Shown here in pieces: positions 1 through 6,948 of a DNA stretch of 8,990 nucleotides. The notes under the pieces were generated by a model. That model made no database searches. It was not told where the DNA came from and was given only the letters and a program-made list of their open reading frames with translations. Numbering within the stretch: position 1 is the first letter of the stretch; every line of letters begins with the position of its first letter. Origin of the DNA: an uncultured Pirellulaceae bacterium (GTDB taxonomy: Bacteria; Planctomycetota; Planctomycetia; Pirellulales; Pirellulaceae); the NCBI GenBank assembly GCA_934255105.1, contig CAKQNH010000137.1, forward strand, positions 1 through 8,990, written 5' to 3'. Both the position numbers and the translations under genes were made by a program.

Positions 1-77
<77 letters not shown>

Positions 78-83
78 CCGCCC

Positions 84-548
84 ATGTCCGAACCCATCAT
101 CGCTCTTTCCACCGCCCTCGCCCCCGCGCTCACCACCGCCCTCGGCGTGACCGTCGAGCGTCGATACGCCCCGTACATGGACGCGAAGCAGCTCCGGACA
201 CCTCGTTGGATCCTCGCCATAGGTGGCGACGACACCGACAACCCACGTCGGCACCTGGTCGACGGCGAGCTCGCCATAGACGTCGCCTTGCAAGCCGCCC
301 ACCCCGACCGCGAAACGCGCGACGAGCAGAGCATTAGCACCGATTGGTGTGACGCCCGAGTCGCAGATCTTGGCCGGCTGAAAGACCTCTTTCGTCCCGG
401 TGGATCCATGCGAGACCAGCGGCCCGCCAACTGTGACTTCCGTCGCTACGAAAACACGCCCCTATACCGGCCCGACCTCCTCCTTGAAAACTCCCTCTTT
501 GTCGGCGTCGTCCGCCTCATCTACCACTTCGAACACAGCGACGACTGA
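84..548 (+). CDS. Putative tail terminator or tail completion protein
   Basis: This gene encodes 154 residues. I do not recognise a signature motif, so the assignment rests on size, position and general pattern. It lies directly upstream of the probable tube gene, where siphophages usually place the terminator (lambda gpU or HK97 gp10 neighbourhood). The N-terminus (MSEPIIALSTALAPALTTAL) is a probable amphipathic helix. The middle, around residues 45-75, is acidic and polar, and the C-terminus (SLFVGVVRLIYHFEHSDD) ends in a beta-like strand as in terminator-type folds. There is no signal peptide or membrane segment. Third positions are rich in C, like the chaperone and gp10-like genes. The start has no Shine-Dalgarno and sits 6 bases after the heptamer array. 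It could be another small head-tail connector protein. The coding call is firm; the function is tentative. Confidence 0.6.
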   Translation: MSEPIIALSTALAPALTTALGVTVERRYAPYMDAKQLRTPRWILAIGGDDTDNPRRHLVDGELAIDVALQAAHPDRETRDEQSISTDWCDARVADLGRLKDLFRPGGSMRDQRPANCDFRRYENTPLYRPDLLLENSLFVGVVRLIYHFEHSDD

Positions 549-609
549 ATTTCATCCCACAGCAGCAGGCAGTAGGCACGCGCACATCCCAGCCCTACAC
601 ACTGCTACC

Positions 610-615
610 GAAGGA
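610..615 (+). promoter_or_regulatory. Ribosome binding site of the tube gene
   Basis: GAAGGA lies 8 bases before the ATG at 624, a standard Shine-Dalgarno position. It supports this start. The 75-base gap before the gene shows no heptamer periodicity, in contrast to the leaders of genes that lack a Shine-Dalgarno. Confidence 0.7.
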
Positions 616-623
616 TTCCCGCC

Positions 624-1082
624 ATGGAAGGCCGCAAGAACAAAGCCTACTACAACACCGGCACCTACACCGTCCCGATCTGGACCGAGTTCAAACGTAT
701 CAGCGGCCTCAAGCGACCGCAAAGCCGCGCCACCAGCGAATACCACTATCGCGGAGCCGCCAACAAGAAGACCGCCACTGGCTACAAAGCCTACGAGATC
801 ACTTTCAAGTACGAGACCAAGCCCGATCCGGCCGGCGTCGACGCTGTGCTCGCTGCGCTCCAAGCGTCGTTTGATGCCGAGACGACGATGGACTGCGCCT
901 TCACCGATCGTGCCATAGCCACCGTGGGTGCCAAGGGCGTGCGTGGTCCGTTCGTCGTCACTCAGCTCGACCGCGACGAGGATGATGAGAACAACACCTC
1001 CTACGATGTCACGCTCAAGGAAGTCGATCACGACGAATCCGACGTCCTCGTAGAAGTCGCCCCATACACGACTTCTACTTAA
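624..1082 (+). CDS. Probable phage tail tube (major tail) protein
   Basis: The 152-residue product fits a small siphophage tail tube subunit, which stacks as hexameric rings to form the DNA channel of the tail. The N-terminal stretch (residues 8-20, AYYNTGTYTVPIW) resembles the opening of many tube proteins, in which a flexible arm precedes the first strand. Alternating strand-like segments follow (YKAYEITFKYET, GPFVVTQLDRDED, SYDVTLKEVDHDES), consistent with the beta-sandwich expected for this fold. A helix-like segment (DAVLAALQASFDAE) lies near residues 73-86. The acidic C-terminal third ends in a short Thr/Ser tail. The start is supported by GAAGGA at 8 bases spacing. It follows the putative terminator gene and precedes the fibre gene. 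In many phages the chaperone gene would come next, so the fibre looks inserted. The assignment comes from pattern and context, not an alignment. Confidence 0.72.
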   Translation: MEGRKNKAYYNTGTYTVPIWTEFKRISGLKRPQSRATSEYHYRGAANKKTATGYKAYEITFKYETKPDPAGVDAVLAALQASFDAETTMDCAFTDRAIATVGAKGVRGPFVVTQLDRDEDDENNTSYDVTLKEVDHDESDVLVEVAPYTTST

Positions 1083-1153
1083 CGAATCGCGTTTCGCGAG
1101 CGCGGCGAAGGCAGCGAGTGAGTTGATTGCACTGGGAAGTTTAGCGAGAGAAT

Positions 1154-1157
1154 AGGA
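1154..1157 (+). promoter_or_regulatory. Ribosome binding site of the fibre gene
   Basis: AGGA lies 5 bases before the ATG at 1163, which supports this start. The 80-base gap from the tube stop also holds a minor inverted repeat (TCGCG at 1087-1091 and CGCGA at 1095-1099 around TTT). It is too short to call a terminator. Confidence 0.55.
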
Positions 1158-1162
1158 CATAA

Positions 1163-4100
1163 ATGGCAACGTACAGTCCAGCAAACGATTCTGAGTTCGC
1201 GTCGATGCTCTTGTCTGCCGTCAGTGGCGACATCATCGAACTACGCGACGCGGTGACTTATGGGCGTCTTTTAGTCTCCAACACAACGGCCAGCGGCGTT
1301 ACGATCACGGCACAGACTCCACAGGTGGCGACGGCGGGCGGGATCAAGATTAGCAACGCCCAAGGTATCACGATTGATGGGGTGAAGATCCAATGCGCAG
1401 ATGTTCCCACCGACAGCGGTCGGATTGAATCTCTGATCTACGGCATAGGGGATTGCGATCAGCTGGTAATAAAAAACTGCCTTGTTCGCTGTGGCTATGA
1501 GCCAGAAGGGTACGCCCCGTTCGACCCTGCAGCAGATCACACCCGATACCCCGAGTTTGGCGCGCCGGGCGGTGACGCGACCTACAATCGCATGGCAGGC
1601 ACATACCCATACGGATTCGGGTCGGACGGGTCGTACAGAGGCGACTTAACAATCGAAGACTGTATTTTCGAGGACTTGTCGTCTGGAATAAAATTCGGCG
1701 CAGCCGGGGGAGTAACGTACAAAATCAGGCGAAACACTATTCGCCGAATGTATCAGGATTTCATTTCCTTCGGATTTCCGAAGCTAAACTTCACTCCTAT
1801 CGCCTCCGTCGAAATCACCGGCAACGAGTTCGTGGATGCGTTCGGGGTTCCGCAGGACAATGGGAATCCGCATTGCGACTACATCCAGATATTCAGCCGA
1901 GACGTACAACAGGGCGACGACAGCACAACACCTATCGCCAACCTGTTCATCGCTGGCAACCTAGGGTGGTACCGCCCCGGTGCTCGCGGCGGGGCGCAAC
2001 GCCTGTTCCTCTCCGATACGCCTCCCGGCTATCCATTTGTTGGCCTAAAGTGCATCGACAACGTGTTCATTAGTCGCATATCGTCTAAGGGGATTACTGT
2101 CGGTAGCTGGCCCGGCAGTGGATCGGCTGGCAGTTATATCTATCGCAACACCGCCATCACCAATCCTAAATACAATGCACCAACGGGGACTGAGCTAGTC
2201 CCTAACCCAAACACAGCCAGGGGAGGCCCGTCGATCCCGGCTGCTACGGTGGGCCAGTCTGCACTAAGCCTGACGACTGACGAGGACTACCAATCACGGG
2301 AATTCGCCCGACGGAACATAGTTGAGCGAATTACCGGCACTGATCATGTAGACACGCGGTCTGCAAACATCGAAACGGGATTGGGCAGCGTCTCCAATCT
2401 CTACGCGACACACTTCGACGGGCCAGCAGACTGGGCTGACGTAGATACCGCAGATAAAGTCATCGACGCCTTTAAGCCAAAAGCTGGGTTTTCGGAGTAT
2501 GGTGCCGTCCGTCCGAGCGACACTGCCGCGACGTTTCTTGCGCGCTGGTCAGGCGACGTAAAGCCATGGAGCGAGACACCCGCCTATGCTGGCTTTCGCA
2601 CCGTCAGCCAAGCGCCGAAATCCACGCTCACAACAAGCAACTGGGCAATAGTTCACGCTCAAAATACTACGCTGCCAATCTCGATTGTCGGTGGCGAGTA
2701 TCGCATTGCAGACGACCACATGGGAACCGGGGCTGGGGCCTGGACCTCCGCTACGGGGACGGTCACGGACGGGCAATACTTACAAGTGCGGACTATGTCG
2801 GCTGCAACCAACGTTACGCAGAGAACTGTGGACGTAACCATTGGAGCTGATCGAAGCACATGGCTCTTGACCACCCTATCTAGCGTGCAGTTTCCATCTG
2901 TCGTATTCAATCGCACGCAGCGATTTCAGACTCCGAACGGTAGCTCTTTGGGGGCCGACACCACCAAGGTATCCTTTGCACTTCTAGCCGATATTACACC
3001 AGGGACCACGACTGACTACATCATTGGGAACGACGTTGGCGCAACAGCCTCAGTGAGATTGCGGATGTTGAGCGGGACAAATAAACTGCGATTTGAGTTT
3101 CGGGACGCACTGTTCGCATCTATAGCTGGATGGGACTCTGCCAATAACGTAGTAGGGACAGGATCGCCGGTTGAGCTTTTAGTCTCCGTTGATTTGTCGG
3201 ACCCAGACCCATTGACGGGCATACAGTTCTGGATAGACGGCGTAGAGCAGTCTGTATCTCCGAGTAGTTGGGTCGCTGATGGGAAGATTGGCTTCTCAAA
3301 TACCAACCGGCAGCTAGTGTTCGGAGGAACCGGGTCGAGCACGCTGACAGGCGGCACGGTCCACATGTTCGCCCTGTGGGTAAACCAATTCCTGGACTTC
3401 TCAGACCCTCTTATTCGTGCAAAGTGTTCCGCTGACCTGATCGGAGCGACCGGAAAGGGCGTTACAGGAAGTCCGCCAGAAGTATTCCTAGTCGGAACGG
3501 CATCAGAATGGAACAGCGGCACAGCACAAAAAGGCAGCGGCCCAGTATTCGCGAAGACCGCCGGAGATGTCACCCCAGGAAACGCGGCGGTGTGGCCGCC
3601 GGTGTTGGGACTCGCTCTGGAAACCGTAACCCCCGAACCGTATATCGCGGGAAACCCGATAACCATTCGCGCTCGTGCGTTGGGATACGCAGAGCCAGGC
3701 GAGACAGTCACAATAACCACCGACGGCGACGGCCCAGTACCAGGAGCGCCGGTGTCATTGCCGGAAGGAGTGGATGGATTTACCTTCGACTACACCCCCG
3801 GCACGGCTGGAACGCATACGCTCGGCGCGTCGCACTCGGGTGCGTACACCGCAGCCGAACCGCTTGCGGTTTCGGTTTCAGGCGGTGGAGCGGCGGTGGC
3901 ACCCACGGTTACGACCGGGGCAGTGTCCTCGGTCACTGCGACAGCCGCGACAGTTGCCGGTAATGTAACACTGGATGGCGGGGCGGCGGTAACTGCACGT
4001 GGGATTTGCTATTCGACTTCTCCGAATCCGACGACAGTCGACACCGTTGAGCTATCCGGCTCTGGGACCGGGGCGTTTAGCGCCAACCTAACAGGACTAG

Positions 4101-5230
4101 CACCTGCGACGACGTATTACGCGAGGGCATTCGGCACGAACGCGGAAGGCACAGGATACGGCAGCGATGCTACGATCACGACGCCAGCGACAATACCGAC
4201 AGTCACAACCGGGGCCGTTTCAGGCGTAACATCCACAACTGCGACAGTTGCAGGTGACGTAACATCCGACGGCGGTTCAGCGGTAACCACGCGTGGGATT
4301 TGCTATTCGACTTCTCCGAATCCGACAACGGCGGATTCGATCGTAATTGAGGGGACAGGAACCGGGGCGTTTAGCGCCAACCTAACAAACCTAGCACCTG
4401 CGACGACGTATTACGCGAGGGCATTCGGCGAAAGCGCGGAGGGCGAGGGCTACGGCAGCGATGTTACGGTCACGACAGAAGCAGCGGCGGGACCATCCAC
4501 GGCCACGCTAACCAACGCTGCTGTGAACGAAACGAAGCTCACCATAACCTGGAACGACACAGTAACAGGCTACGCGGGCATTTCGCTAATCGGATCGAGT
4601 GGAACGATCACGCTGTCAGGCTGGGACGGCAACGGCTCGTATACACAAGAGGCGTTTCTATCCCGTGCGCCATTCGCTACAGAATCCCTGATCGTCGCTT
4701 ACGAGCCAGGCGACGTTGTGGATAGCGAAAGCAAGCCGGTCCAGGCGATCGAATACTACCTTGTTCGGAACCTCGTCGAAGGCGGCACTGGTACAGCTCC
4801 GACTGTGGCTGAGATCCTCGCAGGGTTTAAGAATGACCCACAGCTAGGGACGGGTGCAGGGGGATTGGTGGCGAATGCAGCGGCTGCAGCTACACAGTCT
4901 GCCATTGCGTCCGCACAGTCCACGACTGCCGCTACCCAGTCGACGATAGCCGCAAATGCCGCAGTGTCAGCACCGGCAAGCACGGTCAGCCTGCTGAAGA
5001 TCGACGAAGACTTTGGCAAAGACCCCGGCGGACTTCTCGAAAACGCGATAGCAGCCCGCAAGTTGGCCGAGGCTGACCAAATCATCGAAGAATTGGCGGG
5101 TGTGCAGGTGCTGCGCACGTACCAGCGCGGCACTAGTACGGAGCTGCTGCCGGCGAAGTCGGCTAAGCAGCCAGGCGGGGCGGCACTGACTGATCCGACG
5201 ACAGAACGCCTAGCAGGCTATCGGGAGTAA
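1163..5230 (+). CDS. Large modular tail fibre/spike-like protein (beta-helix, lectin-like, Ig/FN3 domains)
   Basis: This 1355-residue protein probably contacts the host surface. Residues 1-415 look like a right-handed parallel beta-helix of the pectate lyase/chondroitinase-B type. The opening (SEFASMLLSAVSGDIIELRD) is typical, and short N-rich rungs recur: ISNAQGITIDGVKIQ, LVIKNCLVR, LTIEDCIFED, IRRNTIRRMY, VEITGNEFVD, IYRNTAITN. Residues 504-573 (from ISIVGGEYRI to VDVTIGADRS) resemble a small beta-domain repeated in bacterial surface proteins. Residues 580-760 resemble a concanavalin/LamG-type sandwich (FWIDGVEQSV, IGFSNTNRQLVFGG). An Ig-like domain spans about 815-909, and two FN3-like repeats occupy 914-1011 and 1012-1109. 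Another beta-domain (about 1110-1200) and an Ala/Thr/Gln-rich helical stretch (about 1210-1310) follow, the latter perhaps for trimerisation. No signal peptide is visible, which fits a virion protein. Third positions tolerate A and T more than in neighbouring genes. Whether the helix is a depolymerase or only a scaffold cannot be decided from the sequence. Confidence 0.8.
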   Translation: MATYSPANDSEFASMLLSAVSGDIIELRDAVTYGRLLVSNTTASGVTITAQTPQVATAGGIKISNAQGITIDGVKIQCADVPTDSGRIESLIYGIGDCDQLVIKNCLVRCGYEPEGYAPFDPAADHTRYPEFGAPGGDATYNRMAGTYPYGFGSDGSYRGDLTIEDCIFEDLSSGIKFGAAGGVTYKIRRNTIRRMYQDFISFGFPKLNFTPIASVEITGNEFVDAFGVPQDNGNPHCDYIQIFSRDVQQGDDSTTPIANLFIAGNLGWYRPGARGGAQRLFLSDTPPGYPFVGLKCIDNVFISRISSKGITVGSWPGSGSAGSYIYRNTAITNPKYNAPTGTELVPNPNTARGGPSIPAATVGQSALSLTTDEDYQSREFARRNIVERITGTDHVDTRSANIETGLGSVSNLYATHFDGPADWADVDTADKVIDAFKPKAGFSEYGAVRPSDTAATFLARWSGDVKPWSETPAYAGFRTVSQAPKSTLTTSNWAIVHAQNTTLPISIVGGEYRIADDHMGTGAGAWTSATGTVTDGQYLQVRTMSAATNVTQRTVDVTIGADRSTWLLTTLSSVQFPSVVFNRTQRFQTPNGSSLGADTTKVSFALLADITPGTTTDYIIGNDVGATASVRLRMLSGTNKLRFEFRDALFASIAGWDSANNVVGTGSPVELLVSVDLSDPDPLTGIQFWIDGVEQSVSPSSWVADGKIGFSNTNRQLVFGGTGSSTLTGGTVHMFALWVNQFLDFSDPLIRAKCSADLIGATGKGVTGSPPEVFLVGTASEWNSGTAQKGSGPVFAKTAGDVTPGNAAVWPPVLGLALETVTPEPYIAGNPITIRARALGYAEPGETVTITTDGDGPVPGAPVSLPEGVDGFTFDYTPGTAGTHTLGASHSGAYTAAEPLAVSVSGGGAAVAPTVTTGAVSSVTATAATVAGNVTLDGGAAVTARGICYSTSPNPTTVDTVELSGSGTGAFSANLTGLAPATTYYARAFGTNAEGTGYGSDATITTPATIPTVTTGAVSGVTSTTATVAGDVTSDGGSAVTTRGICYSTSPNPTTADSIVIEGTGTGAFSANLTNLAPATTYYARAFGESAEGEGYGSDVTVTTEAAAGPSTATLTNAAVNETKLTITWNDTVTGYAGISLIGSSGTITLSGWDGNGSYTQEAFLSRAPFATESLIVAYEPGDVVDSESKPVQAIEYYLVRNLVEGGTGTAPTVAEILAGFKNDPQLGTGAGGLVANAAAAATQSAIASAQSTTAATQSTIAANAAVSAPASTVSLLKIDEDFGKDPGGLLENAIAARKLAEADQIIEELAGVQVLRTYQRGTSTELLPAKSAKQPGGAALTDPTTERLAGYRE
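3902..4489 (+). repeat. Tandem duplication of an FN3-like domain, unit 294 bases
   Basis: Two in-frame copies (3902-4195 and 4196-4489) are offset by exactly 294 bases (98 codons) with no indels. Blocks at 3998-4032 and 4292-4326 are identical, as are blocks at 4097-4135 and 4391-4429. Each copy encodes the pattern PTVTTGAVS, then TARGICYSTSPNPTT or TTRGICYSTSPNPTT, then GTGAFSANLT, then LAPATTYYARAFG. DNA-level identity, not only protein similarity, points to a recent duplication or gene conversion. Confidence 0.93.
5223..5227 (+). promoter_or_regulatory. Ribosome binding site inside the end of the fibre gene
   Basis: GGGAG overlaps the last codons of the fibre gene, 5 bases before the ATG at 5233. 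With only 2 bases between the fibre stop and this start, translation of the two genes is probably coupled. Confidence 0.65.
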
Positions 5231-5232
5231 TT

Positions 5233-5667
5233 ATGAGCTTTGGAATTGGAATGAACTTCGGCCTCACTGGCGAACCGGTGACCGTCGATCGACCGTCGAC
5301 GGGTGAGCCGGAGGATTGGCCGTTGGGCAACGATCTCGATGCAGTGATCACGGCCGCTACTACTGCCGGCAGTCGGCTGATCGTGACTCTTCGTCGCTGC
5401 GTCAACAGCCCGATTCCTGACGTCGAGATCGACAGCGTAGCGGGATTGCTGCGTGTGACTGGCGTGCCCGCTCCCACTGCCGCCGACGGGTCGGTAGTTC
5501 GAACCTCCGCTACCTCTGTAACCGTCCACCTTGCCGCAGCCGCCTTCAAATCGCTGCGCATCGGCGACTACCAGCTCGCCCTGGAGGAAGTGACGATTGG
5601 CGGCCGACGCCTCTTGAAGCACAAACGTCTGATGTTGGCCTATCGCACAGCAGGTGGCCTGCGCTAG
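5233..5667 (+). CDS. Unknown 144-residue protein coupled to the fibre gene
   Basis: I do not recognise this protein. It starts 2 bases after the fibre stop and has its own GGGAG, so it is probably made together with the fibre. The sequence looks like a small soluble beta-rich domain: RLIVTLRRCVNS, VEIDSVAGLLRVTGV, SVTVHLAAAAFKSL, and the C-terminal LALEEVTIGGRRLLKHKRL. The first 35 residues are Gly/Pro-rich (MSFGIGMNFGLTGEPVTV) and may be a flexible arm. There is one cysteine, no signal peptide and no membrane segment. The pattern in the middle, with antiparallel-like strands and a basic C-terminus, would suit an accessory virion protein or a fibre attachment or assembly factor. Those roles rest on position alone. 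Confidence 0.7.
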   Translation: MSFGIGMNFGLTGEPVTVDRPSTGEPEDWPLGNDLDAVITAATTAGSRLIVTLRRCVNSPIPDVEIDSVAGLLRVTGVPAPTAADGSVVRTSATSVTVHLAAAAFKSLRIGDYQLALEEVTIGGRRLLKHKRLMLAYRTAGGLR

Positions 5668-5708
5668 CCCGCCCGCCTTTAGCCGTCCCGCAACTGCGAC
5701 GATAGCCT

Positions 5709-5736
5709 AATCTGGTATTTCAAATCTGCAGTCTCA
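5709..5736. repeat. Degenerate heptad leader before the 99-residue gene
   Basis: Consecutive 7-base units read AATCTGG, TATTTCA, AATCTGC and AGTCTCA, related to the AATCNNC units found before the chaperone and tape measure genes. Periodicity decays over the next 24 bases up to the ATG. Unlike the other heptad leaders, this one is followed by a Shine-Dalgarno. Confidence 0.55.
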
Positions 5737-5750
5737 AACACGCCTATCCT

Positions 5751-5754
5751 GGAG
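5751..5754 (+). promoter_or_regulatory. Ribosome binding site of the 99-residue gene
   Basis: GGAG is placed 6 bases before the ATG at 5761, a normal spacing, and supports this start. Confidence 0.6.
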
Positions 5755-5760
5755 TCTCTC

Positions 5761-6060
5761 ATGTCCCTCGTCGTCGTTGCCGTATCACGCATCATCGAAG
5801 CCGCTGCCGCCCTTGACAAGCTCGACCCCAACCGAGAACTCAAGGACCAGGTCAGCCAATCCATCCGGCTGTCTGCGGTACAAAACGGAACCTCTGGGAA
5901 CGTCACTACCACACGCATCCTAGCCGCTCGTGTCGACGAACTCCTAGCCCCTCCTCCCGCGTTGATCGAAACTAGCCCAGTCGTCGACGTTGATTCACCA
6001 CTCGACCAAGCCCATCTCACCGACCCTGTTGACTCTGACCAATACGCCACCGACGTGTAG
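5761..6060 (+). CDS. Unknown 99-residue protein between fibre module and chaperone
   Basis: I do not recognise this short protein. Its N-terminal half looks helical (SRIIEAAAALDKLDPNRELK, then DQVSQSIRLSAVQ). A second helix (TTRILAARVDELLAPPP) follows, and the last 35 residues are acidic, Asp/Pro-rich and probably disordered (VVDVDSPLDQAHLTDPVDSD). There is no signal peptide or membrane segment, although the first residues (MSLVVVAV) are hydrophobic. Codons end mostly in C or G like the chaperone gene, not like the fibre gene. Its position between the fibre module and the chaperone suggests a small tail assembly or structural accessory role, but nothing in the sequence fixes this. The coding call is supported by codon pattern and by GGAG at 5751-5754. 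Confidence 0.62.
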   Translation: MSLVVVAVSRIIEAAAALDKLDPNRELKDQVSQSIRLSAVQNGTSGNVTTTRILAARVDELLAPPPALIETSPVVDVDSPLDQAHLTDPVDSDQYATDV

Positions 6061-6097
6061 CATGCCCACGACTGCTATCCTCGCCGCTCCAGTCCTT

Positions 6098-6125
6098 AAT
6101 CCCCAATCCAAAATCTGCAATCTCC
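6098..6125. repeat. Heptad leader (AATCNNC-like, 4 units) before the chaperone gene
   Basis: Four consecutive units, AATCCCC, AATCCAA, AATCTGC and AATCTCC, lead straight to the start: the last unit ends one base before the ATG at 6127. No Shine-Dalgarno is present. The same motif and the same one-base register occur before the tape measure gene. Confidence 0.85.
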
Positions 6126-6126
6126 A

Positions 6127-6771
6127 ATGACCACCCCAACCAACCAGCTCGGCTGGCGTGACGCCAACGGCCACCTCTGGTCTACGTTCCTCGATGTCCC
6201 GGCCGTTGTCCGCCTGAAGGCTGCCGGCTACGACATCAAAGACAACGATCGCCTGGCCGCCATCTTTTCCGACAGCTACGACGCCGCCGACTTCGCCGTA
6301 GCCGTCCATCGTCCCGCCTGGGAGTCGTTCGACCTCACCGAAGCCGAATTCCTGGCCCTGATGACCGACCAACCCGAGCGGCTCACCGAGTGCTTTGACG
6401 CCATCGTCGCAGGCCTCATAGATTTTTTCCACCGGTTCCGCGACGTGCTGCGCGCCGGCGTCGTGCGAAAAGCCCTGCAGGCCGCGGAAATCAGCAACCA
6501 AGCGATGCTCCAGAAGCTCAGCTCGCCGAAGGTCGACGACGCCATCCACGCGGAGCTCACCCGCCGGATGGCCCAAGTCGACGCAAACCTCGACCAGATC
6601 ATTTCTGGCGAGACCTCTGGCAGCTCATTGGAGAGCTCGGACTCCCACCCGACGGTCTTACCCTACGATCCATCGTTGCGGCGCTCGAAGGCAAACGCAT
6701 CGCCGCCTGGGACCATACGGCCGCCCTACTCGCCGCACAATCCGCCAAACCGATCCACCCCGACAAGCTGA
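6127..6771 (+). CDS. Tail assembly chaperone, first (zero-frame) part
   Basis: The zero-frame product has 214 codons, but only about the first 158 look genuinely coding. These are helix-rich: VPAVVRLKAAGYDIK, AIFSDSYDAADFAVAVHRP, LTEAEFLALMTDQPERLTEC, FDAIVAGLIDFFHRFRDVL and a long amphipathic helix up to DANLDQII. Third positions are mostly C or G. From about base 6600 the zero frame degrades into Ser/Pro/Arg-rich sequence (residues 159-214), while the -1 frame becomes strongly coding and resembles the second half of gpG/gpGT-type chaperones. In lambda the G and GT products bind the tape measure and bring tube subunits to it. Here the gene sits two genes before the tape measure. The start lacks a Shine-Dalgarno and follows a heptad leader. 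The zero-frame form ending at 6771 may be the G-like product or an artefact of a disrupted gene. Confidence 0.75.
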   Translation: MTTPTNQLGWRDANGHLWSTFLDVPAVVRLKAAGYDIKDNDRLAAIFSDSYDAADFAVAVHRPAWESFDLTEAEFLALMTDQPERLTECFDAIVAGLIDFFHRFRDVLRAGVVRKALQAAEISNQAMLQKLSSPKVDDAIHAELTRRMAQVDANLDQIISGETSGSSLESSDSHPTVLPYDPSLRRSKANASPPGTIRPPYSPHNPPNRSTPTS

Positions 6772-6893
6772 ATCCCTATCGCAAGCGATGTCGCCCCGTT
6801 GCCCGCGCGGCTGACGAATTCACCCCTGCAGACCTCCGTGCCTGGCACGACTCCCTAGCCCTCGTCGAAGCCCGCAAGCAGATCCTAGAGTAG
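6603..6893 (+). CDS. Tail assembly chaperone, second part in the -1 frame (gpT-like), no own start
   Basis: Reading from 6603 gives 96 codons to the TAG at 6891. The frame contains FWRDLWQLIGELGLPPDG, then LTLRSIVAALEGKRIAAWD, HTAALLAAQSAK, NPYRKR and DEFTPADLRAWHD. The pattern of a Leu/Pro-rich entry, TLR, a Trp followed by an Ala/Leu helix, an Asn-Pro and a final FTPAD is what I know from the second tail assembly chaperone reading frame of many siphophages. The frame is open back to a TGA at 6396-6398, and I see no ATG, GTG or TTG near 6603. Expression is therefore expected by -1 frameshifting from the gene starting at 6127, giving a product of about 254 residues if the switch is at 6600. 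A true indel or a sequencing error in the T run at 6602-6604 is the alternative. Confidence 0.72.
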   Translation, partial: FWRDLWQLIGELGLPPDGLTLRSIVAALEGKRIAAWDHTAALLAAQSAKPIHPDKLNPYRKRCRPVARAADEFTPADLRAWHDSLALVEARKQILE

Positions 6894-6913
6894 AACGGCA
6901 GTCCCCTGCCGTT
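6894..6913. other. Perfect hairpin immediately after the chaperone stop
   Basis: AACGGCAG (6894-6901) and CTGCCGTT (6906-6913) are a perfect inverted repeat of 8 base pairs around a TCCC loop. It begins on the base after the TAG at 6891. No T tract follows, so it is not a classical intrinsic terminator. An mRNA-stabilising or processing hairpin between the chaperone and gp10-like genes is more likely. Confidence 0.7.
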
Positions 6914-6923
6914 CAAGCGCACC

Positions 6924-6948
6924 CCTGCTCCCCAAAACCTGCTCCCCA
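6924..6948. repeat. Direct repeat with 14-base period ending on the start codon
   Basis: CCTGCTCCCCA occurs at 6924-6934 and again at 6938-6948, an offset of 14 bases, which is two heptads. The second copy ends on the A of the ATG at 6948. The leader is pyrimidine-rich and has no Shine-Dalgarno. Confidence 0.75.

Noticed and set aside
1087..1099. Inverted repeat TCGCG-TTT-CGCGA after the tube gene as a terminator
   Set aside because: The stem is only 5 base pairs, has no T tract, and the fibre gene downstream appears to be in the same transcription unit.
552..1184. Long minus-strand open frame opposite the tube gene
   Set aside because: It overlaps the well-supported tube gene and its Shine-Dalgarno; long antisense frames are expected in GC-rich DNA with C/G-ending codons.
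3016..3720. 234-codon minus-strand open frame opposite the fibre gene
   Set aside because: It has no start signal or recognisable domain, and the plus strand carries a continuous multi-domain protein across the same bases.
6423..6429. T TTT TTC, a perfect slippery heptamer in the zero-frame phase of the chaperone, with the -1 frame open from 6399 onward
   Set aside because: Zero-frame codons keep a strong coding pattern and helical sequence for about 57 more codons up to 6600, while the -1 frame there is Arg/Pro-rich shadow sequence. Slippage here would replace the genuine part, so it is not the preferred switch point, though low-level use cannot be excluded.
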